Of a stretch of DNA of 64,000 nt, positions 8,538 to 17,202 are shown one piece after another (the first letter of the stretch is position 1; every line of letters begins with the position of its first letter). Source of the stretch: Cytobacillus firmus (GTDB taxonomy: Bacteria; Bacillota; Bacilli; Bacillales; Cytobacillaceae). The stretch is from contig NZ_CP086235.1 of the NCBI RefSeq assembly GCF_023612095.1, positions 3,111,501 to 3,175,500 on the forward strand. Reading direction: 5' to 3'. The notes beneath the pieces are model-generated. The model was not told the origin of the DNA. It made no database searches and saw only the letters and a list, made by a program, of their open reading frames with translations. A program made the position numbers and the translations under genes.

Positions 8538-9325
8538 GAATTAGGATGCTCCTTCCATTTAGTTATGTAATGATGAATAATGTCAATATGCTTTTTTGCT
8601 TCTTCTTCGCCAATTTTGATGATTTCTTCAATATTTGTAAATGCGCGGGAGCTATACATTTCCACCCTGGGTCTGATCATAAAATCAGAAGCAATTTCCC
8701 GGTGACTGACAAGCTCCATCTGCATGATATCCAGACTTTGCATGATTACGTCATAGATTGAGGTGATTTCCGCATTCGCTTTAACATGTGAAACATCGAT
8801 AGCGATAACGATATCAGCTCCCATTTCCTTAACAACTGACACAGGAACCCTGTCCACTACCCCTCCGTCCACTAGAAGTCGGCCATTTAATTTTTCAGGC
8901 ACAAATATACCCGGGATGGATATGCTTGCCCGAACAGCATCAGAAATGGGGCCGCTTTTAAAAACAATTTTTTCTCCAGTCATTAAATCTGTTGCCACTA
9001 CATTAACAGGAATATCGAGGTCCTCGAGGTTTTTTCCATGAGTGAATATACGGATCAGTTCCTTTACTCGTTTCCCTGCCACAAAGCCCATTTTGGGAAC
9101 TGTAAAATCTAAATAATACTTCCTTTTAAATGCTTTGGAAAGCTTATATAACCGATCAACATCCAGCCCCGCCCCATAAAAGCAGCCTACCATGGCACCC
9201 ATGCTGCTGCCGGCAATATAATCAATCGGGATTCCGGCTTCCTTCATGACCTTAATCGCACCCAGGTGGGCGAATCCCCGAGCTCCTCCCGAACCAAGTG
9301 CCAAACCTATTTTCGGACGCTTCAA
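8534..9325 (-). CDS. ylbK: YlbK: patatin-like phospholipase family protein
   Basis: 263 residues from TTG 9325; AGGGGGGGAG precedes it, while the GTG further up (9349) has no ribosome binding site. Motifs of the bacterial patatin family (RssA-like): LGSGGARG oxyanion loop near the start, nucleophile elbow AGSSMG and catalytic Asp in VDGGVVD. Predicted serine lipase/esterase with a Ser-Asp dyad; the natural lipid substrate is unknown. Overlaps ylbL by 4 bases. Confidence 0.92.
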   Translation of the reverse strand: MKRPKIGLALGSGGARGFAHLGAIKVMKEAGIPIDYIAGSSMGAMVGCFYGAGLDVDRLYKLSKAFKRKYYLDFTVPKMGFVAGKRVKELIRIFTHGKNLEDLDIPVNVVATDLMTGEKIVFKSGPISDAVRASISIPGIFVPEKLNGRLLVDGGVVDRVPVSVVKEMGADIVIAIDVSHVKANAEITSIYDVIMQSLDIMQMELVSHREIASDFMIRPRVEMYSSRAFTNIEEIIKIGEEEAKKHIDIIHHYITKWKEHPNS

Positions 9326-9501
9326 AAGACTCCCCCCCTTATAAGCCACTGGCCGATTCGAACTTATGTTATTCTATTCTTTTTATTTCCAAAAGAAGCA
9401 TACACTAAAAATTTTCAGCTAAAAATTCACATATGCCTGTACTTAATTCTATGGTCTATTTTAAAGTTCTATGAGTATATTGAGTTATATGGGGACAAGA
9501 C

Positions 9502-9530
9502 TTGACAGCACAGGCTTTATACTTTATACC
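9502..9530 (+). promoter_or_regulatory. Sigma-A type promoter for ylbJ
   Basis: TTGACA (9502-9507), 17-base spacer, TATACC (9525-9530): 10 of 12 consensus matches. It leaves an untranslated leader of roughly 110 bases before ylbJ. The rest of the gap 9326-9649 shows nothing else I can name; a CodY-like run at about 9406 was rejected. Confidence 0.65.
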
Positions 9531-9649
9531 TTTGTTCCGGATTCAAAATAAATGAAAAGCCACGAGAAAAATATAGATGCAAATGCTTCTTTATTTTACC
9601 ATTGTTTAAATTCATTTCACAGTCAGTACAACTTGAGGGAGGCTTGTCC

Positions 9650-10861
9650 GTGTTTCGTTCCAAATTAAAAACGGTTACTCTTGCACTATCTGTAACCTTA
9701 ATGGCCATCTCATTAATTTCATTTCCCCAGGAATCGGTTGATGCATCCATCAGGGGATTGGATATGTGGTGGGAAATCGTCTTCCCTTCATTGCTGCCTT
9801 TCTTCATAGTTTCAGAAATGCTGATCGGCTTTGGTGTAGTTAAATTCATTGGAGTACTTCTTGAACCTCTGATGAGGCCTCTTTTCAGAGTACCTGGAGT
9901 TGGCGGGTTTGTCTGGGCAATGGGGATGGCTTCAGGCTATCCGGCAGGAGCAAAATTGACCGCAAGGCTTCGGCAGGAGGGACAGCTCTCTAAAACAGAA
10001 GCAGAGCGCCTGGTTTCCTTTACTAATTGTTCAAATCCTTTGTTTATATTCGGTGCCGTATCGGTTGGTTTTTTTAATAACGCTAAGCTTGGTGTAATAT
10101 TGGCCCTGGCACATTACCTCGGCAATATTACCGTCGGTTTATTAATGAGGTTCTATGGAAAGAAGCCCCAGCTGACTTCTCATGGTGCAAGGAAGCCATC
10201 ACTGCGGGCAGCCTTATCAGCTCTTCATCGGACAAGAATAAAGGATAACCGCCCGATTGGCAAGCTTCTCGGAGATGCAGTCATGTCATCCATCCAGACA
10301 CTTCTGATGATTGGCGGATTTATCATTTTATTCTCAGTTATTAACAAACTCCTATTTCACATTGGAATCACGGCATTCCTTGCAAAAGGCTTAGAAGCTG
10401 TATTGTCAATATTCAGCCTGCCACCTGAATTAAGCATCCCGTTCATCTCAGGTTTATTTGAAATAACACTTGGCAGCCAGATGACAAGCCAGGTTCAGCA
10501 GGCAACATTAATGCACCAGGTCATCATTGTCAGTTTCATACTCGCTTTCAGCGGATTCAGCGTACAGGCTCAGGTGGCGAGCATCCTGGCCCAAACTGAT
10601 ATTAACTTCAAGCCTTTCTTTTTCGCAAGAATTGTTCATGGCTTTGCCGCTGCATTTTATGCATTCATTCTTTGGCAGCCAATTTATGAACGCTATTACA
10701 ATACAGAACAGCCATCCAATGCCATTCCGGTCGGTCTTTTTGAAAAATACTCGTTTCTCGGCAAATTAATGGAAGGATTCGTCTCATCCGGACCGATTAT
10801 TACTATATTTGCACTTTCAGTTTATACTTTAATGCTCGCCAGGCGTTTGGATAGGAATTAA
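9650..10861 (+). CDS. ylbJ: YlbJ: sporulation integral membrane protein
   Basis: 403 residues from GTG 9650, chosen because GAGGGAGG ends 7 bases upstream; the 16-codon extension lacks a site. Several hydrophobic helices and glycine-rich loops (GVGGFVWAMGMASGYPAGAK) of the nucleoside-recognition (Gate) fold. YlbJ is required for efficient sporulation in B. subtilis; its transported substrate, if any, is unknown. A promoter lies upstream and a terminator just after the stop, so it appears monocistronic. Confidence 0.92.
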   Translation: MFRSKLKTVTLALSVTLMAISLISFPQESVDASIRGLDMWWEIVFPSLLPFFIVSEMLIGFGVVKFIGVLLEPLMRPLFRVPGVGGFVWAMGMASGYPAGAKLTARLRQEGQLSKTEAERLVSFTNCSNPLFIFGAVSVGFFNNAKLGVILALAHYLGNITVGLLMRFYGKKPQLTSHGARKPSLRAALSALHRTRIKDNRPIGKLLGDAVMSSIQTLLMIGGFIILFSVINKLLFHIGITAFLAKGLEAVLSIFSLPPELSIPFISGLFEITLGSQMTSQVQQATLMHQVIIVSFILAFSGFSVQAQVASILAQTDINFKPFFFARIVHGFAAAFYAFILWQPIYERYYNTEQPSNAIPVGLFEKYSFLGKLMEGFVSSGPIITIFALSVYTLMLARRLDRN

Positions 10862-10864
10862 CAG

Positions 10865-10895
10865 CAAAACGGGTACCTATCAGGCACCCGTTTTG
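10865..10895. terminator. Terminator between ylbJ and coaD
   Basis: Arms CAAAACGGGT (10865-10874) and ACCCGTTTTG (10886-10895) with further inner pairing CC/GG. Starts 3 bases after the ylbJ stop. It is symmetric and could also serve coaD. Confidence 0.85.
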
Positions 10896-10940
10896 TTAAA
10901 CCCCATACAATCAGCAGATAAGGATATCTCCGCTGATTAA

Positions 10941-11444
<504 letters not shown>

Positions 11445-11479
11445 TTATGTATATTTTCCATTAGCTATCCAAGTATGTA

Positions 11480-12034
11480 TTATTCAGCCCGACTGTAGAT
11501 AGAGATGGAAATTACCCCGTAATTTTCATGCTTCTTTTGAACCAGTCTACCAACAGTTTCAGGGAGCTCCACATCTGATCCATGTTCGCATAGAATTGTT
11601 CCCTGATCCGAAAGAAGGTTATTCTCATCAATGACCTTAAGAAGCTTAAGCAGCTGCTGTTTTCGGTATGGCGGATCGAGAAAGATATAATCAAAAGTCA
11701 GATCTCTTTTTAAAATTGCCTTGAGTGCACGATCCGCATCATTTCGATATATTTCTGCCTTTTCTTCAAAATCGCAATTCCGAATATTTTCATGGATGGT
11801 CTGAATGGCCTTTCCGTCCCTATCCACAAAAATGACCTTGTCCGCTCCTCTGCTCAGAGCTTCAATGCCAAGCCCGCCGCTGCCCGCAAATAGATCAAGC
11901 CCCTGGCCACCGTTAAAATAAGGCCCAATTATATTAAAAATAGCTTCTTTTACTTTATCAGTAGTCGGACGGGTTGAGCTGCCCGGAACAGCTTTTAATA
12001 ACTTTCCTTTCCTAGTTCCCGATACCACTCGCAT
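11480..12034 (-). CDS. rsmD: 16S rRNA (guanine966-N2)-methyltransferase RsmD (YlbH)
   Basis: 184 residues from ATG 12034 (MRVVSGTRKGK), which matches the family start; AGTGGTGAT precedes it. Rossmann methyltransferase motifs: SAM loop DLFAGSGGLGIEALSRG and catalytic DPPY in YIFLDPPYRKQ. Modifies G966 of 16S rRNA. The in-frame ORF extends 13 codons upstream, but those residues are not part of RsmD. A structured stretch lies upstream. Confidence 0.96.
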   Translation of the reverse strand: MRVVSGTRKGKLLKAVPGSSTRPTTDKVKEAIFNIIGPYFNGGQGLDLFAGSGGLGIEALSRGADKVIFVDRDGKAIQTIHENIRNCDFEEKAEIYRNDADRALKAILKRDLTFDYIFLDPPYRKQQLLKLLKVIDENNLLSDQGTILCEHGSDVELPETVGRLVQKKHENYGVISISIYSRAE

Positions 12035-12117
12035 ACGATCACCACTAACCTGCAATATTTCAATTTTCCACACTTTCGAAATGGAAAACTGTTTTTTTCT
12101 ATCCTATCCTACCATAT

Positions 12118-12150
12118 CTTACAATTTGTAGCCAACCGGCAAATTGTAAG
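12118..12150. other. Perfect hairpin upstream of rsmD
   Basis: CTTACAATTTG (12118-12128) and CAAATTGTAAG (12140-12150): 11-bp arms, loop of 11. It lies in the rsmD 5' region on the minus strand or at the start of a plus-strand transcript; no T-run follows on either strand. See the neighbouring ncRNA candidate. Confidence 0.5.
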
Positions 12151-12239
12151 CGAAATCATCAGCCGGAAAAAAATATAGCAGTATGTGTATATCCATAATG
12201 ATTGTGGAAATAATGTAATTAACAGCATCTATTCAAGGA

Positions 12240-12370
12240 TGTTGTTGCCAACCGCGGAGAAGACTTACGTTTCCCCATAAGTTCTTCCTCCGGTTTCTCC
12301 TCTCCCTTTGCCTTCTATCCTGAAAAGGATATAGAAGGACCCTGCAGTTAACTGCAGGGCTTTTTATTTT
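12240..12370 (+). ncRNA. Candidate structured RNA ending in a plus-strand terminator (ylbH-leader region)
   Basis: No gene covers 12035-12388. The stretch holds a pyrimidine-rich run (about 12270-12310, with CTTCCTCC and TTTCTCCTCTCCC, complementary to ribosome binding sites), a hairpin CCTTCTATCC/GGATATAGAAGG (12311-12338) and a strong terminator ending 12370. Both neighbouring genes are on the minus strand, so the terminator has no known gene to end. A conserved element called the ylbH leader has been described beside this gene in B. subtilis; I cannot confirm identity or strand. I see no clear promoter. Confidence 0.45.
12340..12370 (+). terminator. Plus-strand intrinsic terminator with no upstream plus-strand gene
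   Basis: Arms CCCTGCAGTT (12340-12349) and AACTGCAGGG (12350-12359), then CTTTTTATTTT. The minus-strand side has no T-run (GTCCTTCTAT), so it is built to stop plus-strand transcription. Confidence 0.75.
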
Positions 12371-12388
12371 GTATTCTTTTAAATTCTG

Positions 12389-13792
12389 TCAGGGGGTCAG
12401 GAGAATCCCGCTTTCTCTTTCTTCAGCAGTCACTCCAAAAAGTGCTTTAAACCATTGGATTTCCATCCATATTGTTCCGTTTTGCCTGGTTAATGGATTC
12501 ATAAGCAATCCATAATCTTCTTCATTATAGATAAAAACATTTTTATTCAAATAAAACCGATAACTGTTCTTCCCTTTTGACACAAGCATCGTTTCCTCAC
12601 CGGAAAGGACCTTTACTTCATATCCTAATGCCTGCATAGCGGCTGTAAATGGAAGAAAAACCTTCCCATCCTTATATACTAAATGAATGCTCGCCTTCTC
12701 ATCACCAGACACCCATAGCTTTTTTTCTTCCTGAAAATACAGCGGGACAAGAGTTGCTTTGTTTTTGATATTCATCTTGAAAAATTGTGTGGGAAGACCT
12801 TTAACATTACCTAAAAGCTTGTCCAGCTTCTCTGCATCCAGAGAATCCGCCTGGAATACATTAATAAGATAATTTTTTAGTTCATTTTCGGTCAACTCTC
12901 CCTGCAATTCCTTCAGGGCTATGCTTCCTTTCGTTGAGCCGGGTTTTAAATCCAATAATCCTGATGTAAATGCATCAGTAATCCAGTCAGGAGATCCATC
13001 TGCAAATTTTCTCTGAAACTGAAAAGCTATAAGCTTTTTTTCCAGCTGGTCGACTTTAATTTGTGGAGATGTAATCAGGATATTCTCATCCATATATTCA
13101 GGATAGCGATCGGTAAGGATAACCGACATAAATGGAAAATTTCCGATGTCATTCAGTTTATTAAAATCCAAGCTGGCTGCCCGAATATCGGCTGTGTATG
13201 CATCTGTGTTGTTTATAGCTTTCTTCAAAAGCGGTTCCTCTTGCCAATAAAGTGATGGAACATTTCCATAGCCCTCGAAATAATAATAATCGATATGATC
13301 TAGTTTCTTTTGTGCATTAAGCCTAATTCCCGCTGCCCATGTTCCCTCTCTTTTGAAAGAGTCTGAAATTGATATGGATAAGCCCTCAGCCTTTATTCCA
13401 GGGATTTTAACAAACCAATCAGTTAACAGGAATGCTTTTTTCTTTTCATTTATCGGTACAGTATACTCAAATATCATCTTATCATCTGCGGAAAAAAATG
13501 TATAAGGACTTTCGTCTGCTGAATCACAGGCTTGTCCGGTTCCAGTTTTGCAGTTCCATTTAAATAGAGTGTCGGGAATATCAAGCCTATACTCTTTTCG
13601 GGCCACAAGTCCGTATAACTTTTGAGAGATTTTTAGTTCTTTCAGATGCGTTTCGACTGTGATTTCCTGTGTAATCGCCTCGGAACTGTTCATGGCAATC
13701 GCACGCTCGGAATAAGTGTGCCACTGCCACAGTACCATACCTGAAATAATTCCAGACAAAAGTAAAAAAATTAATAAAGATGCCTTCCACAT
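12389..13792 (-). CDS. Membrane-anchored protein with C-terminal stalk (copper amine oxidase N-like) domain, function unknown
   Basis: 467 residues. One N-terminal membrane segment (about 4-24), then a long extracytoplasmic region with no family I recognise, then at about 365-460 a pattern of the copper-amine-oxidase-N/stalk type (VYKDGKVFLPFTAAMQALGY ... WMEIQWFKALFGV), seen in Firmicute surface proteins. ATG follows AGAGGG at 7 bases. Two cysteines around residue 80-90 (FKWNCKTGTGQACD) could form a disulfide. It is not in the B. subtilis ylb block, so it is an accessory insertion. Probable cell-surface protein; no enzymatic residues identified. Confidence 0.75.
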   Translation of the reverse strand: MWKASLLIFLLLSGIISGMVLWQWHTYSERAIAMNSSEAITQEITVETHLKELKISQKLYGLVARKEYRLDIPDTLFKWNCKTGTGQACDSADESPYTFFSADDKMIFEYTVPINEKKKAFLLTDWFVKIPGIKAEGLSISISDSFKREGTWAAGIRLNAQKKLDHIDYYYFEGYGNVPSLYWQEEPLLKKAINNTDAYTADIRAASLDFNKLNDIGNFPFMSVILTDRYPEYMDENILITSPQIKVDQLEKKLIAFQFQRKFADGSPDWITDAFTSGLLDLKPGSTKGSIALKELQGELTENELKNYLINVFQADSLDAEKLDKLLGNVKGLPTQFFKMNIKNKATLVPLYFQEEKKLWVSGDEKASIHLVYKDGKVFLPFTAAMQALGYEVKVLSGEETMLVSKGKNSYRFYLNKNVFIYNEEDYGLLMNPLTRQNGTIWMEIQWFKALFGVTAEERESGILLTP

Positions 13793-13977
13793 TGCTTTGC
13801 CCTCTTAGTCATTTTTCTTTTAACCTAACAATACCAAAGGGAAGGTCATCAGTCACATTAATTTTTATATATTTTATGATTTTTTTCCATTCTATTTTTA
13901 TGCTTAAAATGATAAAGTATGGATGGACAAAAAGCATTAAATAAGTGAATGCGATGAGTTTTAAGGAGGTTCTAATT

Positions 13978-14367
13978 TTGATACAGCGTTTTATAGAAAT
14001 TGGCGAGGGATACTCAGATATTTATGAATTAATTGAAATTGCGCGGGCAAACAAGCATCGCTTGTCCCACATGGCTGCATTCCATACGAACGTCAATAAT
14101 AGAGAAATGACATCCCTGGCAGTTATATTAAAGCCGACAGACCCGGGAGAATTTCAGCCGTTATATATTTGCCGTGAAGGGATCCCGAATCCAAACTCAG
14201 TGCCGAATAAAAGGTATGATTTATTCGAGGATGCTGCGAAAGAGCTGAATAAAGAAATTATTCAGCTGACAGTAAAGCCCTCTGCTATTTTTAATGAAAA
14301 GGAATTATATTATCAATATTTGACTGGGATATTAAGGCTTAATCATTTTATTGCACCTTTGCATTAA
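13978..14367 (+). CDS. DUF7147-type protein (sometimes labelled methylthioribose kinase), function unknown
   Basis: 129 residues from TTG 13978, chosen because TAAGGAGGT lies 7 bases upstream; the ATG 11 codons earlier would put that site inside the gene. Begins MIQRFIEIGEGYSDIYELIE. No membrane segment or known catalytic motif. I recall Bacillus relatives with the doubtful label methylthioribose kinase; it lacks kinase motifs, so I do not use that function. Convergent with ylbG through a shared terminator. Confidence 0.75.
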   Translation: MIQRFIEIGEGYSDIYELIEIARANKHRLSHMAAFHTNVNNREMTSLAVILKPTDPGEFQPLYICREGIPNPNSVPNKRYDLFEDAAKELNKEIIQLTVKPSAIFNEKELYYQYLTGILRLNHFIAPLH

Positions 14368-14372
14368 ATGAG

Positions 14373-14405
14373 AAAAAGGCATGAGCTTTTGCTCACGCCT
14401 TTTTA
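14373..14405. terminator. Bidirectional terminator between the DUF7147 gene and ylbG
   Basis: AAAAAGGC-TGAGC and GCTCA-GCCTTTTT arms around a TTTT loop, one mismatch. Its right arm overlaps the ylbG stop codon region. Confidence 0.8.
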
Positions 14406-14678
14406 TATTCCCATCTTATAATCATATTCTTTAGCCTTGTCAGGTTTGGAATTTTCAAATTCCGTTTTTAGGAATGGCTTATAAGATGCTTCCACTTTTT
14501 TAACAAAAGAATATGAATTTATCTTCTCCATAATTGTTTCCGCATCGGCAAGATCACAGTATAACACTACATATTTGAGACGTTTTGAAACATAATGTAC
14601 ATTTCCGAATCTTCTTAACATTTTTGCCTGCTTTAAAGAATAAAGCCATACGATTATTCCTTGCCTTTGACCAAGCAT
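14403..14678 (-). CDS. ylbG: YlbG (UPF0298)
   Basis: 91 residues, the family length; starts [19 protein letters not shown] after AAGGGG. The conserved end [19 protein letters not shown] is a clear family match. Cytosolic, function unknown, nearly always next to ylbF in Bacillales. Here ylbF has its own terminator and ylbG its own extended -10 promoter, so the two seem to be separate units. Confidence 0.93.
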   Translation of the reverse strand: MLGQRQGIIVWLYSLKQAKMLRRFGNVHYVSKRLKYVVLYCDLADAETIMEKINSYSFVKKVEASYKPFLKTEFENSKPDKAKEYDYKMGI

Positions 14679-14713
14679 ATAGTTTTCCCCTTCAGTGATC
14701 GTTTGTTTTATTT

Positions 14714-14743
14714 AGTCTAGCACAGAAAATTAACAGTTTTCAA
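14714..14743 (-). promoter_or_regulatory. Extended -10 promoter for ylbG
   Basis: On the minus strand TTGAAA (14743-14738), 18-base spacer, TGCTAGACT with the -10 at 14719-14714. Leader of about 30 bases to the ylbG start. Confidence 0.5.
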
Positions 14744-14778
14744 TGGGAAGGTTCAAACTGCATATTTTATTTAAAAAG

Positions 14779-14802
14779 AAAAACCAGCATCAGCTGGTTT
14801 TT
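14779..14802 (-). terminator. Terminator of ylbF
   Basis: AAAAACCAGC (14779-14788) and GCTGGTTTTT (14793-14802), 4-base loop, followed on the minus strand by CTTTTTAAA. Confidence 0.85.
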
Positions 14803-14823
14803 AAATGGTGCCTCAGTGGTTGT

Positions 14824-15261
14824 CTAAGAACAGCCACAGCTGCCTCCAGAACCGCAGCCTCCTCCGCAGCTTGATTCAAAGAAAGGATTGCCGGTGGGAA
14901 CTTTAATGTGTTCAGACACAGAACGTCCTATCAGCATGCTTACCTCATCCAGCAGGGTTTGCAGGCCTGTCTCTGCTCTTCTGAATTCCGCTACATGGAT
15001 ATCCATGTCCATGTCGCGCTTCAGCTCCCTAATGGACATCATCACCCTTTTATACTCCGGATGATATTTGCCAAATCGCTGAACTTCTTCATACAGTTCT
15101 TTCATTTTGATAAAATCCTGTATCTTCGTTTGAGTTTCGCGGCTGTTCTTTAATTTATATAAACTTTTGCGGTAATGTTCCGCTTCTTCTGATTCTATAA
15201 TCATCGCTGCAAGTTCGTCAGCGTTGTCCAAAATAGCCATTCTTTCTAATGTAGCAAGCAA
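14824..15261 (-). CDS. ylbF: YlbF (RicF): RNA-processing and development regulator
   Basis: 145 residues from TTG 15261; CGGAGG lies 7 bases upstream. Helical ComK/YlbF-YmcA domain (about 10-115; RFGKYHPEYKRVM is diagnostic) and a Cys/Gly-rich tail SSCGGGCGSGGSCGCS. In B. subtilis the tail cysteines help bind a [4Fe-4S] cluster in the YlbF-YmcA-YaaT complex, which guides RNase Y in maturing operon mRNAs and promotes competence, biofilm and sporulation. The tail is intact here, so the same role is likely. Confidence 0.95.
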   Translation of the reverse strand: MLATLERMAILDNADELAAMIIESEEAEHYRKSLYKLKNSRETQTKIQDFIKMKELYEEVQRFGKYHPEYKRVMMSIRELKRDMDMDIHVAEFRRAETGLQTLLDEVSMLIGRSVSEHIKVPTGNPFFESSCGGGCGSGGSCGCS

Positions 15262-15359
15262 ATAGCCCACCTCCGTTTCTTATTTTATCATGAAACGGTT
15301 TAAAGCTAAAGCAAGCAGATTAAGGGATCACCACAAGAAAATCTCTTTTCAGCGAGGCT

Positions 15360-15752
15360 TCAGCCCTGTTTCCCTTTTACAAGCTCCAGCCCGATTCGAT
15401 GTTTGCCTGATGGAAGCCCTTTGATAATAAAAGCAGCTGAATGGATTTCATCCTTCTTCTTTCCGTTTATATAGAGGAGAATTTTGCCTTTTTCTTTGCT
15501 GCTTTGCTTTCTAAAGGACACATCCTGCACAATACATTCAACAAAAACATCTTTTCCTTTTATTTGATGTTTTACAAAAAAAGGGTCACTGGCAGAACTT
15601 TCAACACCAGAAACTGGCAATAGCTGTTCTGCTTTAACTGCATTCACCTGAGGATTGGCTTCCGCTTTTGTTTCGGGCTCAGGAATATCTTTCTGGCACG
15701 CTGAAAGAACAAATATAACCAGCAAAATAAAAATGTATTTTTGCCTTTTCAT
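15360..15752 (-). CDS. Small lipoprotein, function unknown
   Basis: 130 residues with a lipoprotein signal peptide: MKRQKYIFILLVIFVLSAC, lipobox LSAC with the acylated Cys at 19. The mature part (about 65-130) looks like a compact beta domain (KDVFVECIVQDVSF ... GLPSGKHRIGLELVKG). No known family recognised. AAAGGGAGTG lies upstream. Between ylbF and ylbE, where B. subtilis has no such gene; probably exported and membrane-anchored. Confidence 0.75.
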   Translation of the reverse strand: MKRQKYIFILLVIFVLSACQKDIPEPETKAEANPQVNAVKAEQLLPVSGVESSASDPFFVKHQIKGKDVFVECIVQDVSFRKQSSKEKGKILLYINGKKKDEIHSAAFIIKGLPSGKHRIGLELVKGKQG

Positions 15753-15869
15753 TATTTTACACTCCCTTTAGGATGTCTTCCGTAACGCTCTAATAAAGTT
15801 AGTGTTTGCCCGGCTGCTTGTTTTTACTCTAGAACAAATAAAAAGCTCTCTCATGTGCGAGAAAGCTTT

Positions 15870-16112
15870 CTAATTGGATTGGGAATTCATGGCCTGAAAC
15901 ATGCTCATCATCATGGAGGCCATTTGCACTCCATTCGTGAATTTTTCAACCTGATGGGGGATTGTTTTTTTATAATAGTGAAGGGCGGCAACTTCCAGAG
16001 TTTGAATTTCGTTTGGATTTCTGCTCAGTTTTCTATACCAATAAGGCTGCTCACGTATAAATTGCCTAAGATCCTGCTTTTGTTCAAGATACTCGACTAT
16101 ATCTTTTCTCAT
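15870..16112 (-). CDS. ylbE: YlbE-like protein
   Basis: 80 residues, family length. MRKDIVEYLEQKQDLRQFIR with the PYWYRKLSRNP signature of the YlbE-like family. Function unknown. It follows the broken ylbD by 12 bases, matching the ylbD-ylbE order of B. subtilis, so both come from one message. Confidence 0.9.
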   Translation of the reverse strand: MRKDIVEYLEQKQDLRQFIREQPYWYRKLSRNPNEIQTLEVAALHYYKKTIPHQVEKFTNGVQMASMMMSMFQAMNSQSN

Positions 16113-16124
16113 CTGATTAACCCC

Positions 16125-16531
16125 TTAATCCTTTTTAAATGTAAAAGGGCTGCTTGGTTTAGTAATACTTGGCTTTGAGCCTCCTGATGGTTTCTGGCCG
16201 CCGCCCTGAAATTGCGAAATAACCCCCTGCACAGCTGAAAGTGCCTGGCTGAGATTAGTGATGTATCCCTGCATTTGATTCGCATCCATTTGCTTAAGAG
16301 TACCCATAATGCTGCCCATCCAGTCACTTTTTTCTCTTCGGTCTTTTGTGTATTATCTTTGTTTTGTCTATAAGAGTCCCACCTTGAATCTTCTTCCCCA
16401 AGCAAATACCAATCCTCATATAATTCTTGCCACGTTGCATTTCCATCCCTGACTTCTTTGATGATCCGGGGATTCTGTTTAACAAACTCTTTAAACTTTT
16501 CAACAGAGGGATGAAGCTTCGTTTTGTACAT
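16125..16531 (-). pseudogene. ylbD: YlbD-like spore coat protein, frameshifted at a homopolymer
   Basis: The first 68 residues (MYKTKLHPSVEKFKEFVKQ ... KTEEKK) are in one frame from ATG 16531. The remainder, SDWMGSIMGTLKQMDANQMQ... ending PFTFKKD, is in another frame down to 16125. One more A in the minus-strand A6 run (T6 at 16328-16333) would join them into about 135 residues, close to B. subtilis YlbD. As written, the first frame ends with an unrelated 72-residue tail. YlbD is a putative coat component. GAGGTGAT precedes the ATG. Either a sequence error or a slipped, possibly phase-variable, allele. Confidence 0.85.
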
Positions 16532-16690
16532 GAAATATCACCTCGTTCTAATGCAAATGCCTATAATACCATATGAATATGAATGAAAAAGGTGAATATT
16601 TATATCTGTTTTATTGATCAAATACAATTCAAAAATTCAGCCATTAATGGTAATATATGAATGCAGAAAGATATTGAAAGGTGAATAATA

Positions 16691-17188
16691 ATGAATAGTG
16701 ATCTTATGGAATTATTTGATCAGTGCACCAGGAATGCGACTGACGAAGAATTAACCGCTTTAGAATCCTTGCTTTTAGGTTTTCATAAAAAACAAACCGG
16801 CCAAAACAGCTCTTATATTGGCGGACTGCTCCATATGGAACGGAACATAACTGAAGATGAATGCATACTGACAGTTCCTTTAAGTAAGATTGTCAATAAT
16901 CCGCTCGGAATTCTCCATGGGGGAATAACCGCTACAATTATTGATTCTGCCATGGGAACCCTTGCGGCTTCGCTGCTTCCTGAAGGTTTTGGCGCTGTTA
17001 CGACGCAGTTGAATATTCATTATCTTGCAGTCGGCAAAGGGGAATACGTAACATGCAGAGCGAGAATTGACCATAAGGGAACAAAAAGCATGGTATTATC
17101 TGCAGATGTCCTCCGTTCTGATGGAAGAAAAATTGCACAGGCAACAGGCAGCTTTTTTATCATCGAAAAGAAAAACGTAAATAATTAA
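16691..17188 (+). CDS. PaaI-type hotdog-fold thioesterase
   Basis: 165 residues. The hotdog core runs from about residue 50 to 160, with the PaaI/YdiI-type motif LGILHGGITATIIDSAMG and TTQLNIHYL. Predicted acyl-CoA thioesterase; the acyl group is not readable. ATG after GAAAGGTG. Followed 14 bases later by a small membrane-anchored protein gene, so probably a two-gene unit. Not part of the B. subtilis ylb block. Confidence 0.88.
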   Translation: MNSDLMELFDQCTRNATDEELTALESLLLGFHKKQTGQNSSYIGGLLHMERNITEDECILTVPLSKIVNNPLGILHGGITATIIDSAMGTLAASLLPEGFGAVTTQLNIHYLAVGKGEYVTCRARIDHKGTKSMVLSADVLRSDGRKIAQATGSFFIIEKKNVNN

Positions 17189-17202
17189 AGGCAGGTGGGA
17201 AG

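Noticed and set aside
9406..9420. CodY-box-like AATTTTCAGCTAAAA upstream of the ylbJ promoter
   Set aside because: Four mismatches to the 15-base consensus in AT-rich DNA.
9517..9849. 110-codon minus-strand ORF over the ylbJ start
   Set aside because: Shadow of the ylbJ coding frame and promoter; no family pattern.
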